From Paludibacteraceae bacterium (GTDB taxonomy: Bacteria > Bacteroidota > Bacteroidia > Bacteroidales > Paludibacteraceae): a stretch of 64,000 nucleotides of DNA. Both the position numbers and the translations under genes were made by a program. Below the pieces are notes generated by a model that was given only the letters and a program-made list of their open reading frames with translations, was not told the origin of the DNA and searched no databases. Below, piece after piece: positions 1-11,073 of this stretch (position 1 is the stretch's first letter; each line of letters opens with the position of its first letter). Location of the stretch: the NCBI GenBank assembly GCA_017559385.1, contig JAFYSK010000031.1:62001-126000 (forward strand), read 5' to 3'.

Positions 1-1
1 A

Positions 2-238
2 TGGCTAGATCGTTGGGAAGCAAGCGGAATGATCGATACTTACCGCATGTTTGACCAAAGCAGTGAAAAATATAGTTGGTGGAGCTTTCGTGCGGGTTCA
101 CGCGCAAGGAATGTAGGATGGCGCATTGATTATCATTGGATTAGTGCTCCCCTGAAAGAGCGTATTGTCCATGCAAACATATTGGCAGAAGTGGTGCATT
201 CGGACCACTGCCCAGTTGGTATAGAAATTAAATTATAA
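2..238 (+). CDS. xth: Exodeoxyribonuclease III (AP endonuclease), C-terminal part
   Basis: The frame is open from base 2, so the start lies outside the window; about 78 C-terminal residues are visible. They carry the family block [19 protein letters not shown] and the final SDHCPVG, whose Asp and His belong to the catalytic site of the exonuclease III / endonuclease-exonuclease-phosphatase fold. The enzyme acts in base-excision repair, cutting DNA at abasic sites and trimming 3' ends. It ends 5 bases before lptB and could be co-transcribed with it. Confidence 0.9.
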   Translation, partial: WLDRWEASGMIDTYRMFDQSSEKYSWWSFRAGSRARNVGWRIDYHWISAPLKERIVHANILAEVVHSDHCPVGIEIKL

Positions 239-243
239 AAGAA

Positions 244-990
244 ATGGATACACTACGAACTGAACATCTATACAAAAAATACGGAAAGCGTACAGTGGTT
301 AACGATGTGAATATACATCTCAACCAAGGTGAAATTGTAGGTCTACTAGGCCCCAATGGAGCTGGAAAGACTACCACATTCTACATGACCACAGGATTGG
401 TACTACCTAATAGTGGAAAAATATTTCTAAATGATATGGACATATCCAGTATGCCTATGTATCGTCGTGCCAAATTGGGAATAGGATATCTGCCACAAGA
501 GGCAAGTGTGTTCAGAAAAATGAGTGTAGAGGACAACATTCGTTCTGTACTAGAAATGACCGATTTCACCAAAGAATATCAACAGGAGAAACTAGAACAA
601 CTTATTCAAGAGTTCAATCTGGGACATGTTCGCAAAAACATAGGTGATCGATTATCAGGTGGAGAGCGCCGTCGCACAGAGATAGCGAGATGCCTAGCTA
701 TTGAGCCTAAATTTGTAATGTTGGATGAGCCATTTGCCGGTGTAGATCCAATTGCAGTGCAAGAGATCCAAGATGTGGTATGGAAACTAAAAGATAAGAA
801 TATCGGAATATTGATTACTGACCATAATGTAGATGAGACATTGATGATTACTGACCGTGCATATCTACTATTTGAAGGAAAGATTTTATTCCATGGTACC
901 CCAGAAGAGCTAGCGGCTAATCCAGTAGTAAGAAACAACTATTTGGGTCGCGATTTCGAGTTAAAAAAGAAGACCAAAGCGGAAGAATGA
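244..990 (+). CDS. lptB: LPS export ABC transporter ATP-binding protein LptB
   Basis: A 248-residue ABC ATPase of the length typical of LptB, which powers extraction of lipopolysaccharide from the inner membrane with LptF/LptG. Visible motifs are Walker [10 protein letters not shown] (about 37-45), signature LSGGERRR, Walker [14 protein letters not shown] and the H-switch ITDHNVDET. The FAGVDP form and the lack of a fused membrane domain favour LptB over a generic importer. It opens an overlapping run of envelope-glycan genes (ATGA overlap with the next gene), which fits an LPS role. Confidence 0.92.
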   Translation: MDTLRTEHLYKKYGKRTVVNDVNIHLNQGEIVGLLGPNGAGKTTTFYMTTGLVLPNSGKIFLNDMDISSMPMYRRAKLGIGYLPQEASVFRKMSVEDNIRSVLEMTDFTKEYQQEKLEQLIQEFNLGHVRKNIGDRLSGGERRRTEIARCLAIEPKFVMLDEPFAGVDPIAVQEIQDVVWKLKDKNIGILITDHNVDETLMITDRAYLLFEGKILFHGTPEELAANPVVRNNYLGRDFELKKKTKAEE

Positions 991-1997
991 AACATCTGTC
1001 GCTGACAAAAATACGACAACTATTTCTTGTACATGTGATTGCTCTCACAGCAATTTCATGCAATCCTATAGAGCCGGACGTTAAACTAAGTATCACGCCA
1101 TGTGCCCCTATGCCTACCGCTAGAGCTGCAGCAACATGCTTTGTCATTGCCAACAAAGCATATATTTGGGGAGGAAGAGACAGCGTTGGCACATACTGCA
1201 ATGACCTGTGGCAATATGATAGTACCACTGACTCATGGAAACATCTTGGGGTTACACCACTGACTGGCAGAGTAAATGCTACGGCATGCGTCTATGACGG
1301 AAGAGCATACGTTGGTTTAGGCTTTAACGGCACATACAACAATGTCAAAAGCTACCTCACTGACTGGTGGTGTTACGACCCAGTACAAAACACATGGGAA
1401 CAGCTTGAGAACTACCCAGCTAGCACATCAGACAGAGCTGTCAGTTTAGTGGGAGATGGAGAACTATATGTGGGATATGGCTTTAACTGGACACACGAAC
1501 GTGACATGTATCGATACAGAATAGCAGATGACACATGGGAATATATAGATGTCCACCTTGATAGAAACGCATTTACTTTTCCCATTCGTAGTTTTGGAGG
1601 TGTGGGAAGCACTTGCCAGAACCGGCATTTTGTAGGGACAGGATTTAGAGGACATAGTCTAAACTGGTGGGGGGAATGGCTTCCAGAAGGTAAATGGCTG
1701 AAACGCAAGAATGTACCTGGTGCTAAAAGAACACTAGCGGCATGTACAGCTAGCGATGATTATGTTTATGTGATAGGAGGAATGCATTATGGCGGAGTTA
1801 ATACAGACGGCCAAATCCTATCAGATATTCTACAATACAATCCACAGGATGACTCTTGGATGAAAGTAGGAGAAATACCATCCGGAGGCTTATTTAACCA
1901 TATATCGTTCCGCGTACATAACGACATATACATAGGACTGGGTGAGAACGAGAATCTACAACTAACCAATCAACTATATTGTGTTCATGAAAAATAG
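987..1997 (+). CDS. Kelch-repeat lipoprotein
   Basis: A 336-residue protein with a lipoprotein signal peptide (lipobox TAISC, Cys about 25). The rest is built of about five to six kelch blades: segments with a double-Gly turn ([18 protein letters not shown]) followed about 20 residues later by Tyr and Trp ([36 protein letters not shown]). This predicts a beta-propeller anchored in the envelope. The start overlaps lptB by 4 bases and the end overlaps the Wzi-like gene, so it belongs to the same operon. A role in surface glycan handling is only inferred from context. Confidence 0.8.
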   Translation: MKHLSLTKIRQLFLVHVIALTAISCNPIEPDVKLSITPCAPMPTARAAATCFVIANKAYIWGGRDSVGTYCNDLWQYDSTTDSWKHLGVTPLTGRVNATACVYDGRAYVGLGFNGTYNNVKSYLTDWWCYDPVQNTWEQLENYPASTSDRAVSLVGDGELYVGYGFNWTHERDMYRYRIADDTWEYIDVHLDRNAFTFPIRSFGGVGSTCQNRHFVGTGFRGHSLNWWGEWLPEGKWLKRKNVPGAKRTLAACTASDDYVYVIGGMHYGGVNTDGQILSDILQYNPQDDSWMKVGEIPSGGLFNHISFRVHNDIYIGLGENENLQLTNQLYCVHEK

Positions 1998-3468
1998 TTT
2001 GCTAGTGTTCATAGGATTATTACTAGTGAATAGTGTAGCTATTGCACAAGATTGGGATTGGTGGCCACTAGGGTTAACCCATGAGAACATGACTGGGGAT
2101 AGTTTATATTACCGTGCTGAGGTAATAGGAGTGGTATCATCAGGTACCTATGCTCCATTTTGGCTACAGAGTAATCAAAACGGTAATATTTCAGCCTCGC
2201 CATATAGCGGAAATTTATCCGTAGGTGTATACAAACCCGCACAACAAGACCAACGGTGGTATGACTATGATTTTGCGGTGCAGATGACTGGAAGATTACA
2301 AAGTAACACTCCAATAATATGGAAACCATTCAACCAAACCACAACGGGATACTTCAATCAGTTATATGCTCACATAAGGTTATATTTCATCGATTTCACC
2401 GCAGGAATTAAGCCCCTAGTATACGAAAGCATTGATAATAGTTTATCTAGCGGCAGCATGATTATATCAGGAAATAGCCAGCCTTTACCTCGTCTCAGTA
2501 TCGGTATAGACAAATACACAGCTTTTCCTGGTACATACGGATATCTAGAACTTAAAGGTGGCATCACTCATGCTTGGATGACAGATAACGCTTATATAGA
2601 GAACTACAAACTACACCACAAATACATTGGCCTTCGCTTGGGAGGCCAACTGCCCATCAATCTCAGCTACGAATTCCACCATGCAGCTCAATGGGGAGGC
2701 ACATCACCCACACATGGTGATTTGACAGGCGGTAGTACATGGCGTTCGTTTATCAATGCCTTTCTGGCTAGAAGCGGAGGAAACACGACTAACGAACAGC
2801 TGAATGCACAGGGTAACCATCTAGTTAGTCAACAATTGGCGTTGACAGCCAAAGGCCAAGGTTGGAACATAACGGCATATTGGCAAAATTTATCAGAAGA
2901 TAATTTAGTTTTTCTAGGATTTGGCCATAATCTTCCGGATGGAATCTTTGGTATCTCTATGCAACAAAATCATTGGCCATATATTCAAGGTATCACATAC
3001 GAATACATGAATTCGACCGATCAATCGGGTCCATGGCATGATCGCGACGGTCTTTGCTTTGGAGCGGATGACAGGTACTATCAAAATTTGATTTATCAGA
3101 ATGGTTGGAACTACTTTTATCGAACAATAGGAACACCATTTATCACCTCTCCGCTATACAATACAGACGGAACAATACACACGCTAAACAGCAGAGTTAG
3201 GCTACACCATCTTGGTATAAGAGGCGATATCTACGGGTTCAAATATAGATTACTATGCTCATACGCACAAAATTTCGGGAATGACAATACATCTAAACTG
3301 CGCCTATCAACCAACTGGGCTACCTTGCTAGAAGTAAGTAAGCATGTAGAGCAAGCTTGGGGATTGGATTTCGGTGTTTCTATCGCTTCGGATTTAGGAA
3401 CACAATTTGGCAATCAGATTGGAGCAATGTTCACAATACGCAAACAAGGACTCATAACACAATGGTAA
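1987..3468 (+). CDS. Capsule assembly Wzi-like outer membrane protein
   Basis: A protein of 493 residues with a signal peptide ending near VAIAQ, then a sequence rich in aromatic, alternating beta-strand segments. The N-terminal stretch YRAEVIGVVSSGTYAPFWLQ is typical of Bacteroidota members of the Wzi capsule-assembly family, beta-barrels that hold surface polysaccharide. A GTG two codons upstream is possible, but the ATG at 1987 gives a clean signal peptide. It overlaps the previous gene by 11 bases and the next glycosyltransferase by 7, indicating translational coupling in a glycan operon. Confidence 0.75.
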   Translation: MKNSLLVFIGLLLVNSVAIAQDWDWWPLGLTHENMTGDSLYYRAEVIGVVSSGTYAPFWLQSNQNGNISASPYSGNLSVGVYKPAQQDQRWYDYDFAVQMTGRLQSNTPIIWKPFNQTTTGYFNQLYAHIRLYFIDFTAGIKPLVYESIDNSLSSGSMIISGNSQPLPRLSIGIDKYTAFPGTYGYLELKGGITHAWMTDNAYIENYKLHHKYIGLRLGGQLPINLSYEFHHAAQWGGTSPTHGDLTGGSTWRSFINAFLARSGGNTTNEQLNAQGNHLVSQQLALTAKGQGWNITAYWQNLSEDNLVFLGFGHNLPDGIFGISMQQNHWPYIQGITYEYMNSTDQSGPWHDRDGLCFGADDRYYQNLIYQNGWNYFYRTIGTPFITSPLYNTDGTIHTLNSRVRLHHLGIRGDIYGFKYRLLCSYAQNFGNDNTSKLRLSTNWATLLEVSKHVEQAWGLDFGVSIASDLGTQFGNQIGAMFTIRKQGLITQW

Positions 3469-4181
3469 GCAAGCAATTACATATCATCATGCCGGTAAAA
3501 GACTCTATCGAAATGGCAGAAAAAGCTATTCTAGCCATAGTAAATAGTGGTCATTCAGTGTGTATATACGACGACAATTCTACTATAGAAAATGCAAATA
3601 GGCTTGACCAGATAGCTCAACAACACCATATTGAACTGATACACATTTCTACATTAACGGACCACCCATCACCTAATTATCGATTGGTGTTACAACACGC
3701 TCGTAAAAGAGCGCTATTGAATCAACAGCACTTGGTGATCGTGGAAAGTGATGTCATGGTCAAAAAAGACACATTATCACTTCTAGCCCAGCATGCTCAA
3801 GCTGGTGTCGGCATGGTAGCAGCAGTCACAACCAATGAGGAAGGTATATTCAATTTTCCTTACCATTATTTGCTAAAAATGAGGTATCGCAAATTAGCCA
3901 AAGAAACCATCTCTACCAATAAGCGTTTTTCATTTTGCTGCACCTTGCTCACACACGAGTTCCTGCAAAAAGCAGACTTTGAGTTACTGGATCCAATTAA
4001 AAACTGGTTTGATGTCACCATTTCACATTGGTCGCTATCACTAGGATTGCGAAATTTATTAATGCTTGATAATCCAGTACTACATTATCCACATGCATCG
4101 CGCCCTTGGAAATTATTGAAATACACCAACCCTTGGTTATATTATTGGCGCAAGTTCACACAAAAGAAAGACCGTATATGA
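3462..4181 (+). CDS. GT2-like glycosyltransferase
   Basis: A 239-residue GT-A-fold transferase. The start at 3462 is chosen because the protein from there begins with the family pattern LHIIMPVKDS, and it overlaps the stop of the previous gene; the upstream open frame lies inside that gene. The acidic cluster VIVESDVMV (near residue 95) would be the nucleotide-sugar/metal site. It ends in an ATGA overlap with the next glycosyltransferase. Donor and acceptor cannot be told from sequence; the setting suggests LPS core or O-antigen assembly. Confidence 0.75.
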   Translation: MVSKQLHIIMPVKDSIEMAEKAILAIVNSGHSVCIYDDNSTIENANRLDQIAQQHHIELIHISTLTDHPSPNYRLVLQHARKRALLNQQHLVIVESDVMVKKDTLSLLAQHAQAGVGMVAAVTTNEEGIFNFPYHYLLKMRYRKLAKETISTNKRFSFCCTLLTHEFLQKADFELLDPIKNWFDVTISHWSLSLGLRNLLMLDNPVLHYPHASRPWKLLKYTNPWLYYWRKFTQKKDRI

Positions 4182-5590
4182 AACCATTAGTTAGTGTCAT
4201 AATACCAATATATAACGCTGAACCCTATCTAAAAGAAACATTAGATAGCGTCCTATGTTCCACCTATCGTCCGATAGAAGTGGTGATGGTGGACGATGGT
4301 AGTAGAGATAATAGCCTTGCCATTGCACAGAAATATTGTGCAGAACATCCAGAATGTCACATATTATCACAGGCCAACCAAGGTGTCTCTGCTGCACGAA
4401 ATAATGCAATAAAACATGCTAAGGGCACCTACATTCTTCCCGTAGATGCTGATGATAAAATTGGTAGTACGTATATTCAGAAAGCAGTTGAAATATTGGA
4501 AAAACATCCCGAAGTACGCATAGTAGGATGTCGCGCATGGATGTTTGGAGATGTAGATAAAGAATGGATACTGCCAAAGTTTAGTCATTCACTATTAGCT
4601 CGTAAGAATATGATTCCTGCAACAGCACTCTACCGTAAAACGGACTGGGAGAGATGTGGCGGATACTGCGAAACAGACATATTCCGTGAAGATTGGGACT
4701 TCTGGTTGAGTATAATGGAACTAGGAGGAACCTTCCACAAGATAGATGAGATATTGTTCTACTACAGAATAACCAAAGGCTCAAGACGGACGCTAGCCAA
4801 GAGTAAAAAGAAATTCATTGTGGATGCCATCAACCGAAGACATCCAGAATATCTAAAAAAACACTTAGGTGGGCCACTGCATTATCATCGTTCATGGTCT
4901 AAATTTATCAATCTATTTCGATCAGAGAAAACAATCGGTGAATATAAGCATTGGCAAGAGGGTGACATCATCTTCTCTAACCGCAACATTTTGAGAAAAT
5001 ATCAAAACACTATTTGCAAGCAATTTGCCCGTCCTAATATTCTAAGAAGTATTATTTATGGCTGGTTTGCAGCATCAAAAGCATGTCGTTCATATGAATA
5101 CGCCCAAAAACTAGGAGATTTAACACCCATGCCTATTGCTTATAAAGAGGTGCGATATGCTGGTATTCTACGAGATAGTTGGTATGTATGTCAGCATTCT
5201 GATTGTACACATACTTTCAATGAATTAATCAGCAACGCTACCTTCCCTAAACGAGCACAAATACTGGAATCTATAGGTAGATTTACCGCCGCATTACATA
5301 AAAAAGGCGTGCTACATCAAGACTATTCGGGTGGTAATATTCTTTTCAATGAAGACGGTAGCAGAATTCAAGTCATCGACCTCAATCGTATTCGATTTAA
5401 GAAGTACATCCCAATTGAAGTGGGACTTAAGAACTTTGAACGATTAAATATAGATAAACAAGCGCTAACTATCATGGGACATGCATACGCAAAAGTTATG
5501 GGTGTTGATCCCGAGTATGCAGTAGAGTATATAATTACTCATAGGTGGAAAAAGCATATCAAAAAAGGAATAACAAACCTTTATGAATAA
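4178..5590 (+). CDS. Glycosyltransferase family 2 fused to a WaaP/InaA-like kinase domain
   Basis: 470 residues from the ATG at 4178, which overlaps the upstream stop. Residues 1 to about 230 are a GT2 domain (VSVIIPIYNAEPYL, VVMVDDGSRDNS, LPVDADDK). The C-terminal ~200 residues contain a protein-kinase-like core as in the lipopolysaccharide kinase (Kdo/WaaP) family: HQDYSGGNILF, with His380 and Asp382, then VIDLNRIRF as the metal-binding motif. WaaP-type kinases phosphorylate LPS core sugars, so one chain may add and phosphorylate a core sugar. These activities are more often on separate genes. The kinase assignment rests on motifs only. Confidence 0.8.
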   Translation: MKPLVSVIIPIYNAEPYLKETLDSVLCSTYRPIEVVMVDDGSRDNSLAIAQKYCAEHPECHILSQANQGVSAARNNAIKHAKGTYILPVDADDKIGSTYIQKAVEILEKHPEVRIVGCRAWMFGDVDKEWILPKFSHSLLARKNMIPATALYRKTDWERCGGYCETDIFREDWDFWLSIMELGGTFHKIDEILFYYRITKGSRRTLAKSKKKFIVDAINRRHPEYLKKHLGGPLHYHRSWSKFINLFRSEKTIGEYKHWQEGDIIFSNRNILRKYQNTICKQFARPNILRSIIYGWFAASKACRSYEYAQKLGDLTPMPIAYKEVRYAGILRDSWYVCQHSDCTHTFNELISNATFPKRAQILESIGRFTAALHKKGVLHQDYSGGNILFNEDGSRIQVIDLNRIRFKKYIPIEVGLKNFERLNIDKQALTIMGHAYAKVMGVDPEYAVEYIITHRWKKHIKKGITNLYE

Positions 5591-6863
5591 TTTTTTAGTG
5601 AAATATCAAAATATGATGGGGAAAATTAATTACGCGATTTTCCTAGCTACCGTTGTGCTATTACCCTTACCCCAAGTATTTGCACGCCACGCATGGATCG
5701 CATGGCTCATCACATGGATATTAGAGATGCGTTTCTTGAAAAAAGAAAACATCAACCCATGGAAAAAGATGCTCCCCTTTTTACTCTTTGGTGCTTGGTA
5801 TATCTGGAAACTAATTTCAGGCTTATGGTCAAAAGACCTAGAGGCATATCATTGGTTTGTAGAACGTTATATGACCTTCGGTCTTCTGATACCTGTTGGT
5901 ATATGGGGTGTGAACTCTCAATATAATTGGAAACAGATATGTCGTGCCTTAGTTATAGGGTGTATCATTTCGGCATTTTTCTACCCAATCACCCTATATT
6001 GGATCAACCATGCCAATATCCCACTTGAAGAATTTGGAGAACTGCCACGACAGGAATTTTCTCTAACTTTCTTTACGGAAACGATATCATACATCAAACA
6101 TCGTCTATTCTTGTGCAGTATAATGATGACAGGCATCATGGCGATTTTATATATACGTCAGGATATCTGTGACAAATACGGTCGTAAATTAGGGTGGACC
6201 ATGATATGTCTAGGCATATTCATTATGAGTTTGCTGATTTTAGCCACAGGCTCTAGAGCGTCCATTCTTTCAGGAGCAGGATTAATAACTGTAGCTCTAT
6301 TGTATAAACTGCCTATTCGCAAAATAAGGTACCAAATTGCATTTATTGTCTTTGCTGCAGCTATAGGATGTTTTGCGTTGGCTCAACATCCTCGGATGAA
6401 CGAAGAAAATTTGAAACAAGAACTACGTACAAATGTCATATCTAAGGAGAAAAACCCTCGCCTCAATATTTGGCGCATTGCATTAGAGAATCGTTCAGAA
6501 TACTCTGCATATGGTATAGGTGCCGGACAGAGTTTCGGTTACTTACAATTAAAATACAGAAAACATCAAATATACCATTACAGACAACTTAACGCACATA
6601 ATCAATACCTTGAAGAATGGATTGAAATAGGTATTCCTGGCATGATATTCTTTATTCTAGCATGGATGAGCATTCTATATTGTGCTACTGACAAAGGTCG
6701 AAAAACAGCAACATTACTGGTTACTCTGTATGGATTGAATATGCTTACGGATTGTATGTTTGGCCGTTTTGATGGTATCGCCTTGTGGGCTACTTTTATG
6801 ATACTAATCCTTCTCCAATCCGACACGCAATGTCATCAGCAAGCCTCGGGGGATGCACAATGA
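5583..6863 (+). CDS. O-antigen ligase (WaaL/Wzy_C) family membrane protein
   Basis: 426 residues with about ten or more hydrophobic segments. The conserved periplasmic signature is present near residue 335: an AYGIGAGQSFGYL stretch followed by NAHNQYLEEWIEIGIPG, including the His that is essential in WaaL-like ligases. It overlaps the preceding gene by 8 bases. It probably joins O-antigen to lipid A-core (ligase) or polymerises repeats. In T9SS bacteria a WaaL ligase builds the A-LPS to which secreted proteins are attached, so a link with the T9SS genes of this window is plausible but inferred. Confidence 0.8.
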   Translation: MNNFLVKYQNMMGKINYAIFLATVVLLPLPQVFARHAWIAWLITWILEMRFLKKENINPWKKMLPFLLFGAWYIWKLISGLWSKDLEAYHWFVERYMTFGLLIPVGIWGVNSQYNWKQICRALVIGCIISAFFYPITLYWINHANIPLEEFGELPRQEFSLTFFTETISYIKHRLFLCSIMMTGIMAILYIRQDICDKYGRKLGWTMICLGIFIMSLLILATGSRASILSGAGLITVALLYKLPIRKIRYQIAFIVFAAAIGCFALAQHPRMNEENLKQELRTNVISKEKNPRLNIWRIALENRSEYSAYGIGAGQSFGYLQLKYRKHQIYHYRQLNAHNQYLEEWIEIGIPGMIFFILAWMSILYCATDKGRKTATLLVTLYGLNMLTDCMFGRFDGIALWATFMILILLQSDTQCHQQASGDAQ

Positions 6864-9266
6864 CATCGATGTTCGGCTCTCATGCATACTTTCCATACCA
6901 CGGTCTATGGTCCAATATGGATAGGTCGGATAATCATACTTGTCAAAAGTATACTCAGTAAGGGCTGTTCCAAAGTCATAAATATTATAACATGTCACAT
7001 CTAATTCGAACGGAATATCTTTGATCCACCAGCGTCCAGTCATGCGTAAATCGAAATTGAAGAACGCATCTTCACGCTTTCCAAAGAATTGATTTGCCAT
7101 ATTAATACCTTTAGCATCATCATTCCAAATGGCCACTTGGTGATGTGTTCCATTTGTGTATGGTTCTGCAATAAAATTACTAAATGGTTGGCCATCCTTG
7201 AACTTTCCATTCAAACTAACAGAAAAATATTTACAAGGATTGTAAGTAACTTGCAAACGCAAAATAAAAGACTTATCCTGATTCAATCTACAGTTTCCCT
7301 GGTACAATTCATTGCCCTCACGAGCTACTCTATAGACATTCGGATTAGCACTTGACTCAGCCAGCACACCAATATTATTATGCAATGGGCCATTTCCTAA
7401 AGTAGACAAACCAGACATCAGATAACTTTGCCAGGAGAGAGTTACTAGCCATTTTTTGCCAGTATATGAATATTTGGCCACATTAGACATATAATAAGGA
7501 GTACGGCCACCCAAAGTACCACTCATTAAGTCCTTAGGTTGTACTCCCACTGTATATTGTTTTTCACCTTCACGCCAATAATACAGACCATCCTTTTCAA
7601 ACATATTTGCATCCAGTCCATCAGTATAGTCTGTAAACCACATATTATAATATTTGCGTATACTAGATAATAGCGAGAAATGATGGCGAGATTTTTTATC
7701 CAAAGTAAATTGAATAGGAATATCCAATACAGCATATGATGGCTGATGCATCCACAATTTTTTATCAATGGCATGATATTTACCTCCTGTCGTGGCCAAC
7801 AATGTTCCATCAGCATAACGAATCTCACCATTCAAATAATTATTGCTCAAATACTTCACCTCGTCCAATGTATAATTCATTCGATTATGCGATAGATTCA
7901 GCCCTAATTGCAACCATGATGTTGGGCGCCAATTGAAAGACAACCTAGCTAACCAGTTAGGGGAAATCACAGATTTGTTCTCCAGCAAAATACCATCTAG
8001 AGATATACCCAACTGGGCCTGCATATACAACTTATCCGTTAACTGTTTTTCAGCGATCAGTAATGCTTCGTTCTCTAATAATCCCGATCCAAACGAAGAA
8101 GAGTTCCAATGATATGTATATAATGCGGTAGGAGTCTTATCTGCTATACTTTGCACATATACATCGTTACTCCAGGTTGAAGTAGTAGGCTTGAAATGTA
8201 TAAATGAATTATACCCCTCTGCATGTACACGCAACCAAGGGAGTAAGGGTTGATCATATTGTACAGACAAATTGATTTCATTGGTATTCCCATCCGAGTA
8301 CCAAGGGTCAAAAGCTTCACCATCATGATCCAACAGGTTGCGAGAAAAATTTAGACTATCATGCTTTACCTTACTAAGCCCCCAATTAAGTCCTAGTACC
8401 AATTTTCCGAAATTATCAAAAGTCTTCTCGCCATATAAAGCCGCTGTGTACCCCTGATAATCAGCTACCTCATTATGATTATAGAGAAACTCCGAGTACA
8501 AATCTCCACGCCCTTTTCCGACTAAATAATAGCGAAGATGGTCCAATACTTGATTGTTTTTCAAAGGCAACTCTCCATCTAACTGAGCCGTGAAATATGG
8601 CGTAGCATACATTCCTGATATACCTGTGTGATCAAATGCGGTTTGCGTTCGCCAACCATAATTGACATATGCATGCTGATAGAATCGTTTTCCATAAGCA
8701 GGTATAGCAAACGTGAAAGCGCCTGTTCCTGCACCAATAACATGATTGCGCATTTCTAATGGACGATCATCCATTGTTCGCTCCGCTCCTGATGAATGAA
8801 AGAGATTGATTAATGCATTTGTTCCCGGCGAAATACCACCCAAATTACCCACATTACCTGTCAATGATATGTTTTGCTTCTGTAAACTATCATCACGGAA
8901 GTTCATTATACCTTTGTGGTAATCCAAAGCATAATTCATTCGCCTTAAATCAACATGAAATAGTGTACTACCAACTTGAAAACGACTATCCACGCGCATA
9001 CCATTTACCATATACTTGTTTTGTCGATAGGAGTTACCGGATATAGAAAATATCATTTGGTCACCCAATTGCCACTCTCCAGTTGTTTCGGCCTCGTATA
9101 TTACATAATCTGAATAATTATCTAGATAATGACTCAAATCGGTAGTCAAATACCAATCTCTAAAGAAATCGCTTTTGACACTATCAACTCCATTAAAAGG
9201 AAAAGCCTCAGCATGAAGTATCACACTGAGGTTTACCCATATCATTAGTAGCACTAATCGTTTCAT
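6804..9266 (-). CDS. TonB-dependent receptor-like outer membrane beta-barrel protein
   Basis: 820 residues with a signal peptide (cleavage near LHAEA) and no clear carboxypeptidase-regulatory domain. A short degenerate plug-like region (about 30-200) precedes many amphipathic aromatic strands. The size and composition fit a TonB-dependent receptor-like porin, but I see no TonB box. It is last in the dnaJ transcription direction (ATGA overlap with dnaJ) and its 3' end overlaps the convergent O-antigen ligase-like gene by 60 bases. The substrate is unknown. Confidence 0.7.
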   Translation of the reverse strand: MKRLVLLMIWVNLSVILHAEAFPFNGVDSVKSDFFRDWYLTTDLSHYLDNYSDYVIYEAETTGEWQLGDQMIFSISGNSYRQNKYMVNGMRVDSRFQVGSTLFHVDLRRMNYALDYHKGIMNFRDDSLQKQNISLTGNVGNLGGISPGTNALINLFHSSGAERTMDDRPLEMRNHVIGAGTGAFTFAIPAYGKRFYQHAYVNYGWRTQTAFDHTGISGMYATPYFTAQLDGELPLKNNQVLDHLRYYLVGKGRGDLYSEFLYNHNEVADYQGYTAALYGEKTFDNFGKLVLGLNWGLSKVKHDSLNFSRNLLDHDGEAFDPWYSDGNTNEINLSVQYDQPLLPWLRVHAEGYNSFIHFKPTTSTWSNDVYVQSIADKTPTALYTYHWNSSSFGSGLLENEALLIAEKQLTDKLYMQAQLGISLDGILLENKSVISPNWLARLSFNWRPTSWLQLGLNLSHNRMNYTLDEVKYLSNNYLNGEIRYADGTLLATTGGKYHAIDKKLWMHQPSYAVLDIPIQFTLDKKSRHHFSLLSSIRKYYNMWFTDYTDGLDANMFEKDGLYYWREGEKQYTVGVQPKDLMSGTLGGRTPYYMSNVAKYSYTGKKWLVTLSWQSYLMSGLSTLGNGPLHNNIGVLAESSANPNVYRVAREGNELYQGNCRLNQDKSFILRLQVTYNPCKYFSVSLNGKFKDGQPFSNFIAEPYTNGTHHQVAIWNDDAKGINMANQFFGKREDAFFNFDLRMTGRWWIKDIPFELDVTCYNIYDFGTALTEYTFDKYDYPTYPYWTIDRGMESMHESRTSMSLCIPRGLLMTLRVGLEKD

Positions 9267-10408
9267 CGAAACAAATTCTTGAAGAAATTTTTCTTGTCAC
9301 TTGCACCAGGACGAATATTTTCACTATGCTTCAATTGTTCAATAATCTTCTTTTCGTCCTTATTTAGGTGTTCAGGAATATACACTCCCACATTGATTAA
9401 CATATCTCCTGTGCCATATTGGCGGGCGTATTGATCAATCATAGGCAAGCCTTTACCACGCATACGAAGTACCTTACCCGGTTGTGTTCCTGGAGCGATA
9501 GTGATTTTAGCTTCACCTTGCAAAGTTGGAATTTGCACTTGACCACCTAGAATCGCTGTTGGCATATCCAATAATAGGTTATAAATCAAATCGCTTTCAT
9601 CACGAATAAAGTCCTTATGCTCTTCCTCCTCAATAAGAACCAACAAATCCCCCGAGATACCACCATGAGGGGCAGCATTACCTTTTCCTTGAACCGGTAT
9701 TTGCATTCCACCATAAACACCAGCTGGAATATGGATATCAATTACCTCTTCCTCGCGTACAACACCCTCGCCATGACAAGAAGTACATTTGTTTTTAATC
9801 ACCCTGCCTTCTCCATGACATGTTGAACACTCCTCTTGTACCTGCATCATGCCCAAGATTGTACGCTGAGCACGCATAACGCGACCGGTACCCTGACACG
9901 TAGGACATGTTTCACCTTGACCTCCATCTGCACTACCTGTTCCATGACAAGACTTACAGTTAACCATTTTCTTAACCTTAATCTTCTTGTCGACACCAGT
10001 AGCAATCTCCTCCAAGGTCACGCGAACCCGCACACGCAAATCACTACCGCGACGGACACGAGGACCACTACTACGACCGCCTCCGCCAAAGAAACTAGAG
10101 AATCCACCACCAAAGATATCTCCAAACTGTGAGAAGATATCATCCATACTCATTCCGGCGCCACCAAAACCACTGGCGCCACCCATTCCAGCGTGACCAA
10201 ACTGATCATAACGTTGACGTTTTTGACTATCTGATAGCACATCATATGCTTCAGCAGCCTCTTTGAACTTCTCTTCAGCTGCTTTATCACCTGGGTTCTT
10301 GTCTGGGTGATATTGCACCGCTTTTTTGCGATATGCTTTTTTTATTTCATCTGCAGACGCCGTCTTTGACACGCCTAACACCTCATAATAATCTCTTTTC
10401 TCTGCCAT
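9263..10408 (-). CDS. dnaJ: Chaperone protein DnaJ
   Basis: The co-chaperone that delivers unfolded proteins to DnaK and stimulates its ATPase. The start at 10408 gives [12 protein letters not shown]; a longer frame begins 18 bases upstream inside grpE and is less likely. Seen in order: J domain with HPD ([10 protein letters not shown]), Gly/Phe-rich linker (about 75-115), four zinc-binding CxxCxGxG repeats ([32 protein letters not shown]), and the C-terminal substrate-binding domain. About 381 residues, normal for type I DnaJ. It follows grpE by 4 bases. Confidence 0.97.
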   Translation of the reverse strand: MAEKRDYYEVLGVSKTASADEIKKAYRKKAVQYHPDKNPGDKAAEEKFKEAAEAYDVLSDSQKRQRYDQFGHAGMGGASGFGGAGMSMDDIFSQFGDIFGGGFSSFFGGGGRSSGPRVRRGSDLRVRVRVTLEEIATGVDKKIKVKKMVNCKSCHGTGSADGGQGETCPTCQGTGRVMRAQRTILGMMQVQEECSTCHGEGRVIKNKCTSCHGEGVVREEEVIDIHIPAGVYGGMQIPVQGKGNAAPHGGISGDLLVLIEEEEHKDFIRDESDLIYNLLLDMPTAILGGQVQIPTLQGEAKITIAPGTQPGKVLRMRGKGLPMIDQYARQYGTGDMLINVGVYIPEHLNKDEKKIIEQLKHSENIRPGASDKKNFFKNLFR

Positions 10409-10412
10409 AGTA

Positions 10413-11000
10413 TTAATCTCCCACAACTACTTTTGCAAAACGAATAACTTTCTCACCTAAGGTATAACCAGTTTGAGTACAGTCTATCACTTTGCCTTTT
10501 TTATCTTCACCCGCAGCAAAGGTAGTAATTGCCTCGTGCAAATCTGTATTAAAGTCCGCATCGGTGGTGTCTATTGCCTTTACATTATTTGCTCCTAAGA
10601 AAGCAACAAACTTATTATAGATCAATTCTATTCCTTCACGAACAGCATTGATGTCTTCGCTTTTTGCCATAGCAACCTTAGCACGTTCAAAGTCATCCAC
10701 CAATGGCAACATATCGCAGAAGATACGCTCGCCTGCAGTAGTCATAAGCTCGAGTTTCTCTTTGTTGGTACGACGACGGAAGTTGTCAAACTCTGCCATC
10801 TGGCGCAGCTTAAGGTCTTCCAACTCAGCCACTCGCGCCTCCAATTCTGCCACTTTGGTTTGCAATTGCTCGGTTTCGCTTGGTTCGTTTACTTCTGTTT
10901 TTTCAGTTTGCTCCGCTGCAGCATCAGTTGGTTGTGCCGCACTCTCCAACTCTTTTTCATTGAGTTGCTCTACATTTTTTGTATCTTTGTTTTTTGCCAT
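10413..11000 (-). CDS. grpE: Nucleotide exchange factor GrpE
   Basis: 195 residues: an acidic, low-complexity N-terminus, a long coiled coil ([19 protein letters not shown]) leading into the family block [17 protein letters not shown], and a C-terminal beta domain containing HEAITTF. GrpE releases ADP from DnaK. It sits directly before dnaJ as in many bacteria. A perfect inverted repeat lies 58-72 bases upstream of the start and may be a heat-shock operator (see separate entry). Confidence 0.95.
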   Translation of the reverse strand: MAKNKDTKNVEQLNEKELESAAQPTDAAAEQTEKTEVNEPSETEQLQTKVAELEARVAELEDLKLRQMAEFDNFRRRTNKEKLELMTTAGERIFCDMLPLVDDFERAKVAMAKSEDINAVREGIELIYNKFVAFLGANNVKAIDTTDADFNTDLHEAITTFAAGEDKKGKVIDCTQTGYTLGEKVIRFAKVVVGD

Positions 11001-11057
11001 AATCTATTTCAAATTTTCTTCTAAAGTATATCAACTTCCATGCCTAAAAAGCCAGGA

Positions 11058-11072
11058 CTGCCAATTTGGCAG
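11058..11072. promoter_or_regulatory. Perfect 15-bp inverted repeat upstream of grpE (candidate operator)
   Basis: CTGCCAATTTGGCAG, two 7-bp arms around one base, lies between the stop of the HAD gene and grpE, close to where the -33 element of a grpE promoter would fall; a weak -7-like sequence TATACTTTAG follows on the minus strand. No T-run follows directly, so a terminator is less likely. An operator role for the grpE-dnaJ unit is inference. Confidence 0.45.
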
Positions 11073-11073
11073 A

